From the NCBI RefSeq assembly GCF_025336545.1, contig NZ_JAODBU010000012.1:62001-126000 (forward strand): DNA of 64,000 bases, in the 5' to 3' direction. The notes under the pieces are model-generated. The model did not search any database. It was not told the DNA's origin and was given only the letters and a program-made list of their open reading frames with translations. Shown here piece after piece: positions 36,238 through 44,638 of this stretch (position 1 is its first letter; each line of letters starts with the position of its first letter). The position numbers and the translations under genes were made by a program. This stretch comes from Eubacterium_U album (GTDB lineage: Bacteria; Bacillota; Clostridia; Lachnospirales; Lachnospiraceae).

Positions 36238-38276
36238 GATTTAGAAAGATTAAATTACATAATTTTATGAGATATAAGGGAGATAATGAATTAAATTTTT
36301 CATGTAATCCGGAAAAGAATGTAACAATTATATTAGGTGATAATACATTTGGAAAAACGACAATTGCTCAGGCGTTTAGATGGGTATTATATGGAAATGT
36401 AAATAAAACTAATTATGTGGATGATGTAAAAGAAATTACACTTTTAAATAATGAGGTTATTGCGTCACTTAGACAGAATGAGATTGCGGATGTAAAAGTC
36501 GAACTTGTTGTTGAGGACGGGGATAAAACTTATGAATTTATAAGAACTCAAAAGTTTAGAAAAGTATATGATGATCCGGGAGATTTAACAGTTTTACCTG
36601 TAAATATAACTCCATTTTTGGATATGAGTGTGAATGGTGGAGGGCTTATAAGTAATGCCGGTAATCGTGATAAGAATCATCCGTCAGGATGTGTACAGAA
36701 AACTATAGAAGAGATGTTCCCTGAAAAATTATCGAATTATTTATTCTTCGATGGTGAAAGATGGAGCCAGACTAAAAACAAATCAGAAGATATAGAAAAA
36801 ACAATAAATATTATTTTAGGTATTTCGTCAATTCTTAAGATGACAGAACATTTAAAAAATGGAAATTCCGAATACAGGACAAGTGTGTTAACTAAATTAA
36901 GAAGAAGTGTAAAAGGATCTACGGATGAATTTAGAAAGACAGAGTATGCAATAAAAGAGATAGACAAAAAAATATGGGAAACTAAAGAAGCAATTGAAAA
37001 CAAAACTAATGATCTTGAAATGGCAAGACAGAAAGCTGAAGAATTAGATGAAATCCTTAATGAAAACAGCAGTATGGAACAACAGCAGAAGGAATTGAAA
37101 AGCAATGAAAAAAATCTAATAAATGAAAAAGGGCATGCCAGAAGATATTATGCAGATATTATAAATTTGCTTAGTAAGTCAGATAAATTTTTTACAAGTG
37201 AATTACTTCCAAGAATTGAAGCAATATTAAATGAAGTTGACATTGAAGGAAAAGATATCCCGGGAGTTACTTCAGATACTATAGACTGGCTTCTTAACAA
37301 TGGGGTATGCCTATGTGGTGAAAAACTAGAAGAAGGTAGCTCGCATTATGAAACTATGATTAAGTTGAGACAGGATGTATATCCAAATAAGATTGGAGGC
37401 CCGGCTAAATCATTAAAGTTAAAACTTGCTAATTGGAAGCACGATAATTCAGAGTTAGTTTCAGAAATTAGAGAAAAATGTAGGGACTATGAAGATACAC
37501 AGGATGATGTCGAAGAAATAGAAAGAAATATAGAAAATCTGGAGCGAAAGATTGACAGAAAACTAAATCTTGAGGATGTGAGAAGAAAGTATAGGAATTT
37601 TAAGAATAGATGCAATGAGTGTGAGACAACAATAAATTCATATAATTATCATTTGGAAAATTTACAAAAAGAAAAAGATAGCCTAACAAAACAGTTAGAT
37701 GGAATAGCAAAGCAGGATAGAGAAAATGCAGTTGTATATAGAGCCATCGCATATGCAGAAGCATTATTTGAAAAAGCAGATTACAATGTGAAAGCCAGAA
37801 AAAGTAAAACTTTGGAAGAATTAAACGCCCTTATTAGTGATAATTATGAAAAAATGTTTAACAGCAATGAAAAGTATGCAAAATTAGAGGACGATTATAA
37901 GATGCATATGTATTACAAAGCAGGAGGAGAGGAAAGGAACCTTTCAGAAGGAGAAGTTACGGCAATTAATTTTGTATATATAGTTAGCATTTTGGAATTG
38001 GCAAAGAGAGAAAAGAGCAATCAGGAAGAAAAAGAATCAGTGTTAAGTCTTCCTTTGGTTCTCGATGCACCATTTTCAAAATTAGGAACTCAAAATATAG
38101 GACTTATTTCAAGAAAATTGCCGGAATTTGCTGAACAGGTAATTATATTTATGCTTGATAAGGATTGGGAGGCATCAGGCCTTGATAAATATACATTAGA
38201 TGATTATTGCTACAGGGTAGAAAGAGAATATTCTGATGTAAGTTCAACTATAGTTGGAAATGGAGGGGTAAAATAA
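36234..38276 (+). CDS. DndD-like SMC/Rad50-type ATPase
   Basis: A 680-aa SMC-like protein: ABC head with start M-R-F-R-K-I-K-L-H-N-F and Walker A G-D-N-T-F-G-K-T at 35-42; long coiled coils (about 210-320 and 400-520) around a hook-like turn with C-L-C-G; C-terminal head with signature N-L-S-E-G-E and Walker B L-P-L-V-L-D-A-P-F. DndD supplies ATPase activity for sulfur incorporation in Dnd systems. The strongest single marker of the phosphorothioation type after DndC. Confidence 0.85.
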   Translation: MRFRKIKLHNFMRYKGDNELNFSCNPEKNVTIILGDNTFGKTTIAQAFRWVLYGNVNKTNYVDDVKEITLLNNEVIASLRQNEIADVKVELVVEDGDKTYEFIRTQKFRKVYDDPGDLTVLPVNITPFLDMSVNGGGLISNAGNRDKNHPSGCVQKTIEEMFPEKLSNYLFFDGERWSQTKNKSEDIEKTINIILGISSILKMTEHLKNGNSEYRTSVLTKLRRSVKGSTDEFRKTEYAIKEIDKKIWETKEAIENKTNDLEMARQKAEELDEILNENSSMEQQQKELKSNEKNLINEKGHARRYYADIINLLSKSDKFFTSELLPRIEAILNEVDIEGKDIPGVTSDTIDWLLNNGVCLCGEKLEEGSSHYETMIKLRQDVYPNKIGGPAKSLKLKLANWKHDNSELVSEIREKCRDYEDTQDDVEEIERNIENLERKIDRKLNLEDVRRKYRNFKNRCNECETTINSYNYHLENLQKEKDSLTKQLDGIAKQDRENAVVYRAIAYAEALFEKADYNVKARKSKTLEELNALISDNYEKMFNSNEKYAKLEDDYKMHMYYKAGGEERNLSEGEVTAINFVYIVSILELAKREKSNQEEKESVLSLPLVLDAPFSKLGTQNIGLISRKLPEFAEQVIIFMLDKDWEASGLDKYTLDDYCYRVEREYSDVSSTIVGNGGVK

Positions 38277-38800
38277 TGGAAGAAAAAAAGTATGACTATT
38301 TTAAAAATGAAGATTTTGTATTACACGGAAGATATGCTAAATATGTTGATGCAATGTGGGTACAGGGAAAAATTGAGGATCATAGCAGATTTAAGAGACT
38401 TGTAGATTTATATGCTGTGGGTGCCATAATTGGACTTAGAACAGGTAATAAAAGAGCTGATGATTTTGAAACAGATGATAAAAGAACAGTTCAATTAAAA
38501 CAGATTGCAGGAGAGTATGACAGGTTTAAAACTATTATGCAGGTTATTTTGCTAATTGACGATAGCAGAAATATGACGCCGGAAGAGAAAGCAAGAATTG
38601 CATTTGATACAAATGACAAAAGCGAATATAGATACAAGGAAGATATGGAGTTATTTAATTCATATGCAAGAGGTGGTATAGAGTACCTATATAATAAGCT
38701 TGTATTGCGTTCAACAAAAGAAGATGATGAATTTGTAGACGCAAGAGTAGCAAATATAATGGCACTGTTTAATGATGATATGCAAGGTGAAGCGATGTAG
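38276..38800 (+). CDS. DndE-position protein, unassigned
   Basis: A 174-aa soluble protein, acidic, without a motif I can name. It begins with Y-D-Y-F-K-N-E-D-F-V-L-H-G-R-Y-A-K-Y and contains R-F-K-R-L-V-D-L-Y-A-V-G-A-I-I-G-L-R-T-G. It shares one base with the DndD-like stop codon and ends the operon, the place where dndE normally lies; DndE proteins are shorter (about 110-130 aa) and I see no clear match. The frame stays open for 35 more codons after the TAG. Helical; function unknown. Confidence 0.6.
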   Translation: MEEKKYDYFKNEDFVLHGRYAKYVDAMWVQGKIEDHSRFKRLVDLYAVGAIIGLRTGNKRADDFETDDKRTVQLKQIAGEYDRFKTIMQVILLIDDSRNMTPEEKARIAFDTNDKSEYRYKEDMELFNSYARGGIEYLYNKLVLRSTKEDDEFVDARVANIMALFNDDMQGEAM

Positions 38801-39018
38801 AGTGGAAGAATAAGTGTTAATAATGAAGAGGAGTGTAGAGAAGAGTTAGAGAATAGATGCAATAATTTTATTGGAAGTTTAATACAACATATTGGTCACT
38901 TACTCTAACAATATCACATAATATTTATATTGCATAAACCTACAAATAATGTTGCACTTTGAATATAGAATATTCTAACTAAAATTAAAAATTCGGCCGG
39001 AGTTTGAAGGGAGTATAG

Positions 39019-39891
39019 TTGCAGAAGTGGGAACAATTAGGGCTTTCAGATAATTTTATTTTTCAGAAGGTAATGTTAAATGAAGAATTATGCAGAAAGA
39101 TATTAACTGAAATAATTGGCATAGAGGTTTTAAAAATTAAATATGTAGACTATGAGAAAACTATAGCAATAAGAAATGATGCTAAGGGAATAAGGCTAGA
39201 TGCATATATTAAAGGCGACGATGCCGTATACAGCGTGGAAATGCAGAATTTAAGTAAAGACAATCTGAAGAAAAGAAGTAGGTATTATCATGATATGATT
39301 GATTTAGATTTACTTGAAAGAGGATGTAGATATAAGAATTTGAATAATACATATGTGATATTTATATGCGATTTTGATTTGTTTGGAGAGAAACAATATA
39401 AGTATACTTTCACAAGTAAGTGTGAAGAGGTTCGCGGATTGGCTTTAAATGAAGGAAGAACAACAATTTTTATGAACACGAAAGGACAAATCGGAGACGT
39501 TAGTGAGGATTGTAAACTTTTTCTTAAAGCGGTCAGGAGCCAGTTTACTGCTGATCCTTTTTCTGCTATATTAAAATCAGAAGTGGAACGAATAAAATCA
39601 AGTACAGAATGGAGGAGCGAGTATATGCGTTTAAGTGAATGGCTTGAGGATGAGAAAGAGTTGGCACGTGAAGAAGGAATGAAAGAAGGCAGAGAAGAAG
39701 GCAAACAAGAAGGTTTACAGGAATTTTTAGTAACATTGGTTTGCAAGAAATTAATCAAAGGTGAAAGTTGTGAACAGATAGCTAAACAGTTGGAGGAGAG
39801 TGTTGATTCTATTGCTAACATAAGAGACATAGCTGAAAATACTGAGCCTAAATATGATGTAGAGAAGATAATGCAAGAGATTTCAAAATAG
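39019..39891 (+). CDS. Rpn family PD-(D/E)XK nuclease (transposase-like)
   Basis: A 290-aa protein of the Rpn/TIGR01784 group. Nuclease core: R-L-D-A-Y-I followed by Y-S-V-E-M-Q, the D...ExQ pattern of PD-(D/E)XK enzymes; then S-R-Y-Y-H-D-M-I-D. The C-terminal tail contains the repeated E-E-G-x-x-E-G-x-x-E-G typical of this family. Rpn proteins promote RecA-independent recombination and are often found near mobile or defence DNA. Start TTG 39019 with SD GAAGGGAG. Own transcript, with terminator at 39902. Confidence 0.85.
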   Translation: MQKWEQLGLSDNFIFQKVMLNEELCRKILTEIIGIEVLKIKYVDYEKTIAIRNDAKGIRLDAYIKGDDAVYSVEMQNLSKDNLKKRSRYYHDMIDLDLLERGCRYKNLNNTYVIFICDFDLFGEKQYKYTFTSKCEEVRGLALNEGRTTIFMNTKGQIGDVSEDCKLFLKAVRSQFTADPFSAILKSEVERIKSSTEWRSEYMRLSEWLEDEKELAREEGMKEGREEGKQEGLQEFLVTLVCKKLIKGESCEQIAKQLEESVDSIANIRDIAENTEPKYDVEKIMQEISK

Positions 39892-39901
39892 CAGAAATCA
39901 A

Positions 39902-39942
39902 AAATGCCGGTAATATTAATTTATTGCTGGTATTTTTTGATG
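39902..39942 (+). terminator. Terminator after the Rpn-like gene
   Basis: ATGCCGGTAATA pairs with TATTGCTGGTAT (three wobble pairs), followed by TTTTTT. Confidence 0.75.
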
Positions 39943-40095
39943 AAAAAATTTTTTATGCAAAATAAAATAGTAAATATAATGAATAAAATTTATATTGCAA
40001 ATAAAAAACAGATATAGTAGTATATCAGAAATTAAAATAATGGGGGACAATGAAGTAAAAAAATATTGGTACGGGTTTGCAAAGGAGGGGTTTCT

Positions 40096-40629
40096 ATGAA
40101 ACTAATTTATATCAGACAGCAGAACTTTCATTTGGCAGACGAAAAGGAACAGGATGACATTTTGACACATTATGAGAAGAAGAACAAAAAAATTTGGACA
40201 AAGAGGATGATAATCTCATTTGTATTAGTAATTATTGGAGTTATATTTGAAATAATAGCATCCCGTGTATCACCATGGATGTATTCCGTTAGAGATTACT
40301 ACAGGGTGGCTATCATATGGGGAATAGCTATTTTCTTCGTGTTTAATATTTCATCATGGGCATTGCTTGATTTTTGGCAGGATATGGAATATAGACCTGA
40401 TAAGACTCCAATTTTAAAACTAAGAGTTAAGAGCAAATTATTTGTGGAGAATCTTACAATAATCAGACAGAAAAAATGGTTTGTTATGTGTGAAACAGAT
40501 GAAGGATTAATAGAAGACGTTATTATTGTAAATAATCGTTCAGATTTTAATACTATAAAAGAAGGCGATATGATTTATGTAAAACGTGAAGGTGAAGTAG
40601 GTGAATATGTGTATTATTACATTGCATAA
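40096..40629 (+). CDS. Two-helix membrane protein of unknown function
   Basis: A 177-aa protein. A cytosolic N-terminus of about 35 residues, two membrane helices (about 40-58 and 72-92), then a soluble C-terminal domain with beta character. Start ATG 40096 has SD AAAGGAGGGG; a GTG at 40066 would only add SD sequence. I do not recognise the family. It stands alone between the Rpn-like gene and the isc genes. Confidence 0.65.
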   Translation: MKLIYIRQQNFHLADEKEQDDILTHYEKKNKKIWTKRMIISFVLVIIGVIFEIIASRVSPWMYSVRDYYRVAIIWGIAIFFVFNISSWALLDFWQDMEYRPDKTPILKLRVKSKLFVENLTIIRQKKWFVMCETDEGLIEDVIIVNNRSDFNTIKEGDMIYVKREGEVGEYVYYYIA

Positions 40630-40731
40630 TGTGATGAATTAAGAAATAGAAGAGAAGATATCATTATGCATAAGACTATTAAAAACAGTGCATATTTTAT
40701 TTAAAACTTACAAATAATAAGAAATATATTT

Positions 40732-40805
40732 AATGCCAGAGTCGCTAAGCCGTAAACTAGTGATGAATAAGAACATTGCAGTTTCGGGCTTTTGACTCTG
40801 GCATT
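40732..40805. repeat. Hairpin element with AGAGTC ends (possible repeat relative)
   Basis: ATGCCAGAGTC and GACTCTGGCAT form perfect 11-bp outer arms. Inside, AAGCC...AAACT faces AGTT...GGGCTT. Read on the minus strand it begins AGAGTCAAAAGCCC, similar to the GGTCAAAAGCC start of the dispersed repeat. No gene is seen elsewhere in 40630-41045 except the iscS promoter. Confidence 0.55.
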
Positions 40806-40933
40806 GTGCGTTATAAGAAAAAGCAATATTGAGAATAAAATATATTTCGTGAGATATTCAATTCTAACAATTGTTGCAAACACGCTTTGAAACTAGAATT
40901 TATATACCTATGCCAGGTATTACAAATCATACC

Positions 40934-40961
40934 TTGACAATAGGAATTAACGTGTTATAAT
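40934..40961 (+). promoter_or_regulatory. iscS promoter with Rrf2-type motif
   Basis: TTGACA (40934-40939), 16-nt spacer with TGT before the -10, TATAAT (40956-40961). The spacer begins ATAGGAATTA, the reverse complement of TAATTCCTAT found at the metY promoter. Confidence 0.6.
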
Positions 40962-41045
40962 GCATAGTGTAAATCATATCAATTTACTAGGAATATATAC
41001 AATAAAACAATAGATTTAAGTTTGTGGAAAGGTAAGGTATCTGTT

Positions 41046-42227
41046 ATGAACAAGACCATATACATGGATAATGCAGCAACTACAAGAGTGTTGCCTGAAG
41101 TATTTGAAGAAATGAAACCATATTTTTTGGAACAGTATGGAAATCCATCTTCTGTGTATTCATTTGTAAATGACGCTAAGAAGGTTGTAGATCAGGCAAG
41201 GGTAACAATTTCTGATTTTATAAATGCAAAACCGCAGGAAATTTATTTTACTGCAGGTGGAAGTGAATCTGACAACTGGGCATTAAAAGCAACAGCAGAA
41301 GCTTATGCGAATAAAGGAAAACATATTATTACATCAAAAATTGAGCATCATGCAATTCTTCATACATGCGAATATCTTGAAAGAAGAGGGTTTGAAGTAA
41401 CATATCTTGATGTAGATGAAAATGGTATTGTTGATTTAGAGCAGTTAAAGGCATCAATCAGACCGGATACTATTTTAATATCGATTATGACTGCAAATAA
41501 TGAAATTGGTACAATCGAACCAATAAAAGAAATTGGTGCGATTGCGAAGGGACATGGCATTTTATTCCATACAGATGCTGTACAGGCTTATGGACATATT
41601 GCAATCGATGTTGATGAAGCAAATATTGATATGCTAAGTGTTAGTGGTCACAAATTTAATGGCCCTAAAGGAATAGGATTTTTATACATCAGAACAGGTG
41701 TAAAGATCGGTTCATTTATTCATGGCGGAGCTCAGGAAAGAAAGAGAAGAGCCGGAACACTAAATGTACCTGGAATTGTCGGAATAAAGAAAGCAACTGA
41801 AATTGCAAGAGACACACTTAAAGAAAGAAGTGAGTACGAAACAAAATTAAGAGATTATGCAATTGATAGAATTTTAAATGAAATTCCATTTACAAGATTA
41901 AACGGAGACAGAAAAAAACGTCTTCCTAATAATATGAATTTCTGTTTCAGATTCATAGAAGGTGAATCAATGTTAATATTATTAGACCAAAAGGGCGTAT
42001 GTGCATCAAGTGGTTCAGCCTGCACATCAGGTTCATTAGATCCTTCACATGTATTACTTGCTATTGGTCTTCCACACGAAATTGCACATGGTTCAATCAG
42101 ACTTACAATTAGTGAGGAAAACACAAAAGAAGAAATAGATTTTGTAATTGATAATTTGAAACAGATTATAGAAAGATTAAGAGCAATGTCACCATTGTAT
42201 GCAGATTACGTAGCAAAACATAAATAA
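41046..42227 (+). CDS. iscS: Cysteine desulfurase IscS/NifS
   Basis: A 393-aa PLP enzyme that mobilises sulfur from cysteine for Fe-S cluster assembly and tRNA thiolation. Start Y-M-D-N-A-A-T-T, PLP Lys203 in S-G-H-K-F-N-G-P, and catalytic Cys326 in S-G-S-A-C-T-S-G of the long group I loop. The start is ATG 41046 with SD AAAGGTAAGG; the earlier TTG at 41022 precedes the SD. Next to iscU and mnmA, both direct sulfur users. Likely repressed by the Rrf2 regulator. Confidence 0.95.
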   Translation: MNKTIYMDNAATTRVLPEVFEEMKPYFLEQYGNPSSVYSFVNDAKKVVDQARVTISDFINAKPQEIYFTAGGSESDNWALKATAEAYANKGKHIITSKIEHHAILHTCEYLERRGFEVTYLDVDENGIVDLEQLKASIRPDTILISIMTANNEIGTIEPIKEIGAIAKGHGILFHTDAVQAYGHIAIDVDEANIDMLSVSGHKFNGPKGIGFLYIRTGVKIGSFIHGGAQERKRRAGTLNVPGIVGIKKATEIARDTLKERSEYETKLRDYAIDRILNEIPFTRLNGDRKKRLPNNMNFCFRFIEGESMLILLDQKGVCASSGSACTSGSLDPSHVLLAIGLPHEIAHGSIRLTISEENTKEEIDFVIDNLKQIIERLRAMSPLYADYVAKHK

Positions 42228-42258
42228 TATTTTAAATTTCAAAGAAGGAGGATAAACT

Positions 42259-42696
42259 ATGTACAGTGAAAAAGTTATGGATCATTTTATGAATCCAAGA
42301 AACGTCGGCGAAATAGAAAACGCAAGTGGTGTTGGTACAGTTGGAAATGCTAAATGTGGCGATATCATGAGAATGTATTTAGATATTGATGATAATGGAA
42401 TAATTAATGATGTTAAGTTTAAGACATTTGGATGTGGAGCAGCAGTTGCAACTAGTAGTATGGCAACTGAGCTTGTAAAAGGAAAAACAATACAGCAGGC
42501 TTTGGAGGTAACAAACAAAGCAGTTATGGAAGCATTAGACGGACTTCCACCTGTAAAAGTACATTGTTCATTGTTAGCAGAAGAGGCAATTCACGCAGCA
42601 TTATGGGATTATGCAGAAAAGCATAATATTAAGATTGAAGGTCTTGAAAAGCCGGTTAATGACATTAGTGAAAAAGAAGAGGAAGAAGAATATTAA
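42259..42696 (+). CDS. iscU: Fe-S scaffold IscU/NifU
   Basis: A 145-aa scaffold with the three cluster-ligand cysteines: Cys33 in A-K-C-G-D, Cys59 in F-G-C-G-A and Cys103 in V-H-C-S-L-L. Has the short acidic tail usual in Clostridia. It accepts sulfur from IscS, with which it is co-transcribed (31-nt gap, SD GGAGGA). A terminator follows. Confidence 0.95.
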   Translation: MYSEKVMDHFMNPRNVGEIENASGVGTVGNAKCGDIMRMYLDIDDNGIINDVKFKTFGCGAAVATSSMATELVKGKTIQQALEVTNKAVMEALDGLPPVKVHCSLLAEEAIHAALWDYAEKHNIKIEGLEKPVNDISEKEEEEEY

Positions 42697-42733
42697 ACTA
42701 CAAAAATTGAAATAGGACCCTGGGATTTATAAA

Positions 42734-42811
42734 AGTGAGAGGTTTTTGTAAATTATAATTGTTAAAAGATGTTAACTTTATAGTTTGCTTCACTAACCTC
42801 TCGCTTTTTTT
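42734..42811 (+). terminator. Terminator after iscSU
   Basis: AGTGAGAGGTT pairs with AACCTCTCGCT (one G-U) around a long loop, followed by TTTTTTT. It separates iscU from mnmA. Confidence 0.8.
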
Positions 42812-42909
42812 CATTTATAATGATAAAATGATGTGGATATAAAAAGTATATCTAAAAAAGAAAAATAAAATTTTTGTAATTTTAAAATGAAAGGAACGAT
42901 AAGAGTTTT

Positions 42910-43983
42910 ATGGCAGAAAAAGTAGTCGTTGGTATGTCTGGCGGTGTTGATTCATCGGTGGCAGCATATTTGCTTAAAGAGCAGGGATATGATGTTATGG
43001 GAGCAACAATGCAGATATGGCAGGATGAAGATAATATAACAATGGAACATGAAGGTGGATGTTGTGGCTGGTCAGCAGTTGATGATGCAAGAAGGGTAGC
43101 TTTCAGACTTGATATTCCATATTATGTAATGAATTTTAAAACTGATTTTAAAAAGTATGTTATAGATTATTTTGTAGATGAATATTTGCATGGAAGAACA
43201 CCAAATCCATGTATTGCCTGCAACCGTTATGTAAAGTGGGAGTCGCTTTTAAAGCGCTCCATGGAAATAGGGGCAGATTATATCGCAACAGGTCATTATG
43301 CAAGAATTATAAAATTGGAAAATGGCAGATATACAATCAGAAATTCAGTAACAGTCGAAAAAGACCAGACATATGCTTTATACAATTTAACTCAAGAACA
43401 GTTAGCTCATACGTTAATGCCTGTAGGAGAATACACAAAAGATGAAATTAGAAAAATAGCAGAGAAGGTTGGTTTGGAAGTGGCAAGCAAACCTGACAGC
43501 CAGGATATTTGCTTTGTGCCGGACCATGATTATGCTTCGTTTATAGAAGAAGAGTCAGATACTAAATGTATGCCCGGGAATTTTATATTAGAAGATGGCG
43601 AAGTTGTAGGTAAACATAAAGGAATAACGCATTATACCATAGGACAGAGAAAAGGACTTGGTGTAACATTTGGAAAACCAATGTTTGTAAAAGAAATTAA
43701 AGCTGATACAAATGAAATTGTTTTATGTGAAAATGATGCATTATTTACAAAAGAAGTGATTGTGGAGAATGTAAATTATATGGCAGTTGAATCAATAAAC
43801 GAACCGGTAAGACTTATTGGAAAAATTCGATACTCTCATAAAGGAGCACCATGTGTTGTTGAAGCAATAGATCAAAATACAATTAAATGCACATTTGACG
43901 AGCCGCAAAGAGCTGTAACGCCGGGACAGGCAGCAGTATTTTACATGGATGATTATGTGTATTGCGGTGGAGTAATTAAGTAA
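42910..43983 (+). CDS. mnmA: tRNA 2-thiouridylase MnmA
   Basis: A 357-aa enzyme that thiolates U34 of tRNA Lys, Glu and Gln using sulfur from a desulfurase. PP-loop V-G-M-S-G-G-V-D-S-S-V-A at residues 7-18; catalytic cysteines in N-P-C-I-A-C-N and S-Q-D-I-C-F; G-Q-R-K-G-L-G near residue 240. The proximity to iscS-iscU fits the pathway. SD is weak (AAAGGAACGATAAGAG). Confidence 0.95.
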   Translation: MAEKVVVGMSGGVDSSVAAYLLKEQGYDVMGATMQIWQDEDNITMEHEGGCCGWSAVDDARRVAFRLDIPYYVMNFKTDFKKYVIDYFVDEYLHGRTPNPCIACNRYVKWESLLKRSMEIGADYIATGHYARIIKLENGRYTIRNSVTVEKDQTYALYNLTQEQLAHTLMPVGEYTKDEIRKIAEKVGLEVASKPDSQDICFVPDHDYASFIEEESDTKCMPGNFILEDGEVVGKHKGITHYTIGQRKGLGVTFGKPMFVKEIKADTNEIVLCENDALFTKEVIVENVNYMAVESINEPVRLIGKIRYSHKGAPCVVEAIDQNTIKCTFDEPQRAVTPGQAAVFYMDDYVYCGGVIK

Positions 43984-44012
43984 AGTGAAAGATTTTATTT
44001 GGAGGAAAAAAT

Positions 44013-44237
44013 ATGGCAAGCGAAAAAGATATTGAAAATATTATTAATATGTTAGATGGAAAAGTTGCAGCAGGAACAAGCAGAATTAATTTAAATGTAT
44101 CTGATGGTGTAAAAGATGGTGAAGTGAGAGAAGTTCATCATCATGGCCGTTGTGATGTTGGAAGCGCATGGGCAAAAGGAACAGTAAAGAATCCTGAATG
44201 TGTAGACATTCCAAATACAGATGCAATTGATGAGTAA
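44013..44237 (+). CDS. Small HHHGRC protein of unknown function
   Basis: A 74-aa protein, 29 nt after mnmA, SD GGAGG. It contains V-H-H-H-G-R-C-D-V and a second cysteine 16 residues on (P-E-C-V-D), so it could bind a metal or accept sulfur. No membrane helix or known fold recognised. Its place after iscSU-mnmA hints at sulfur or metal handling, but this is only a guess from context. Confidence 0.7.
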   Translation: MASEKDIENIINMLDGKVAAGTSRINLNVSDGVKDGEVREVHHHGRCDVGSAWAKGTVKNPECVDIPNTDAIDE

Positions 44238-44251
44238 GCGATAGTGGAATA

Positions 44252-44289
44252 TTACGGAAACATAGTGCGTATCGCAGAGTTATCCGTAA
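44252..44289 (+). other. Hairpin after the HHHGRC gene
   Basis: TTACGGA (44252-44258) pairs with TCCGTAA (44283-44289). The same TTACGGA / TCCGTAA pair recurs in the terminator at 44332, so the two could exchange partners. Confidence 0.45.
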
Positions 44290-44331
44290 AAATTTATAGC
44301 AAAATGAATAAAATTTAAAATGAAAAAGTAT

Positions 44332-44378
44332 AATTACGGATGATTTTCAAAATTTGAGAGTCATCCGTAATTAATTTT
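44332..44378 (+). terminator. Terminator before the metY promoter
   Basis: AATTACGGATGA (44332-44343) and TCATCCGTAATT (44361-44372) form a perfect 12-bp stem, followed by AATTTTAT. Confidence 0.75.
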
Positions 44379-44405
44379 ATATAAAAAGAATTTAAAAAAA
44401 ATCCT

Positions 44406-44443
44406 TAATTCCTATTGACATACTATGAAAAGTAGGATATGAT
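44406..44443 (+). promoter_or_regulatory. metY promoter with Rrf2-type motif
   Basis: TTGACA (44415-44420), 17-nt spacer, TATGAT (44438-44443). TAATTCCTA just upstream of the -35, with TAGGA at 44433-44437, forms a dyad across the promoter. ACTATGAAAA recurs at 44423 and 44473. Confidence 0.65.
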
Positions 44444-44508
44444 AGTGCCAGTTGATAAATCATAGCATTCTACTATGAAAACTATGAAATTGAAAGCGAG
44501 GATAAAAC

Positions 44509-44571
44509 ATGGTAAGTTTTGTACAAGGAACATACTATATTCCAAAAGATGATCGAATGTGTTGTTGTTAA
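44509..44571 (+). CDS. Leader peptide ending in Cys-Cys-Cys
   Basis: A 20-codon open frame in the metY leader, SD GCGAGGA about 8 nt upstream. It ends D-D-R-M-C-C-C-stop, with three consecutive TGT codons directly before TAA. A run of the regulated amino acid in a leader peptide is the classic sign of attenuation or ribosome-stall control. The downstream gene makes homocysteine or cysteine. No clear terminator hairpin lies between the leader and metY, so the mechanism may be translational. Confidence 0.7.
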   Translation: MVSFVQGTYYIPKDDRMCCC

Positions 44572-44638
44572 GTTAAGAAAATTATTTGGGAAGTAGTATA
44601 CATAATTAATACTTGAGGAAAGATAAGGAGTAAACATT

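Noticed and set aside
39288..39830. 180-aa antisense frame over the Rpn-like gene
   Set aside because: Reverse-strand shadow rich in S, P and L; the Rpn frame carries nuclease motifs.
42734..42811. T-box or riboswitch before mnmA
   Set aside because: The structure is a simple long-loop terminator after iscU, with no T-box sequence or aptamer-like core.
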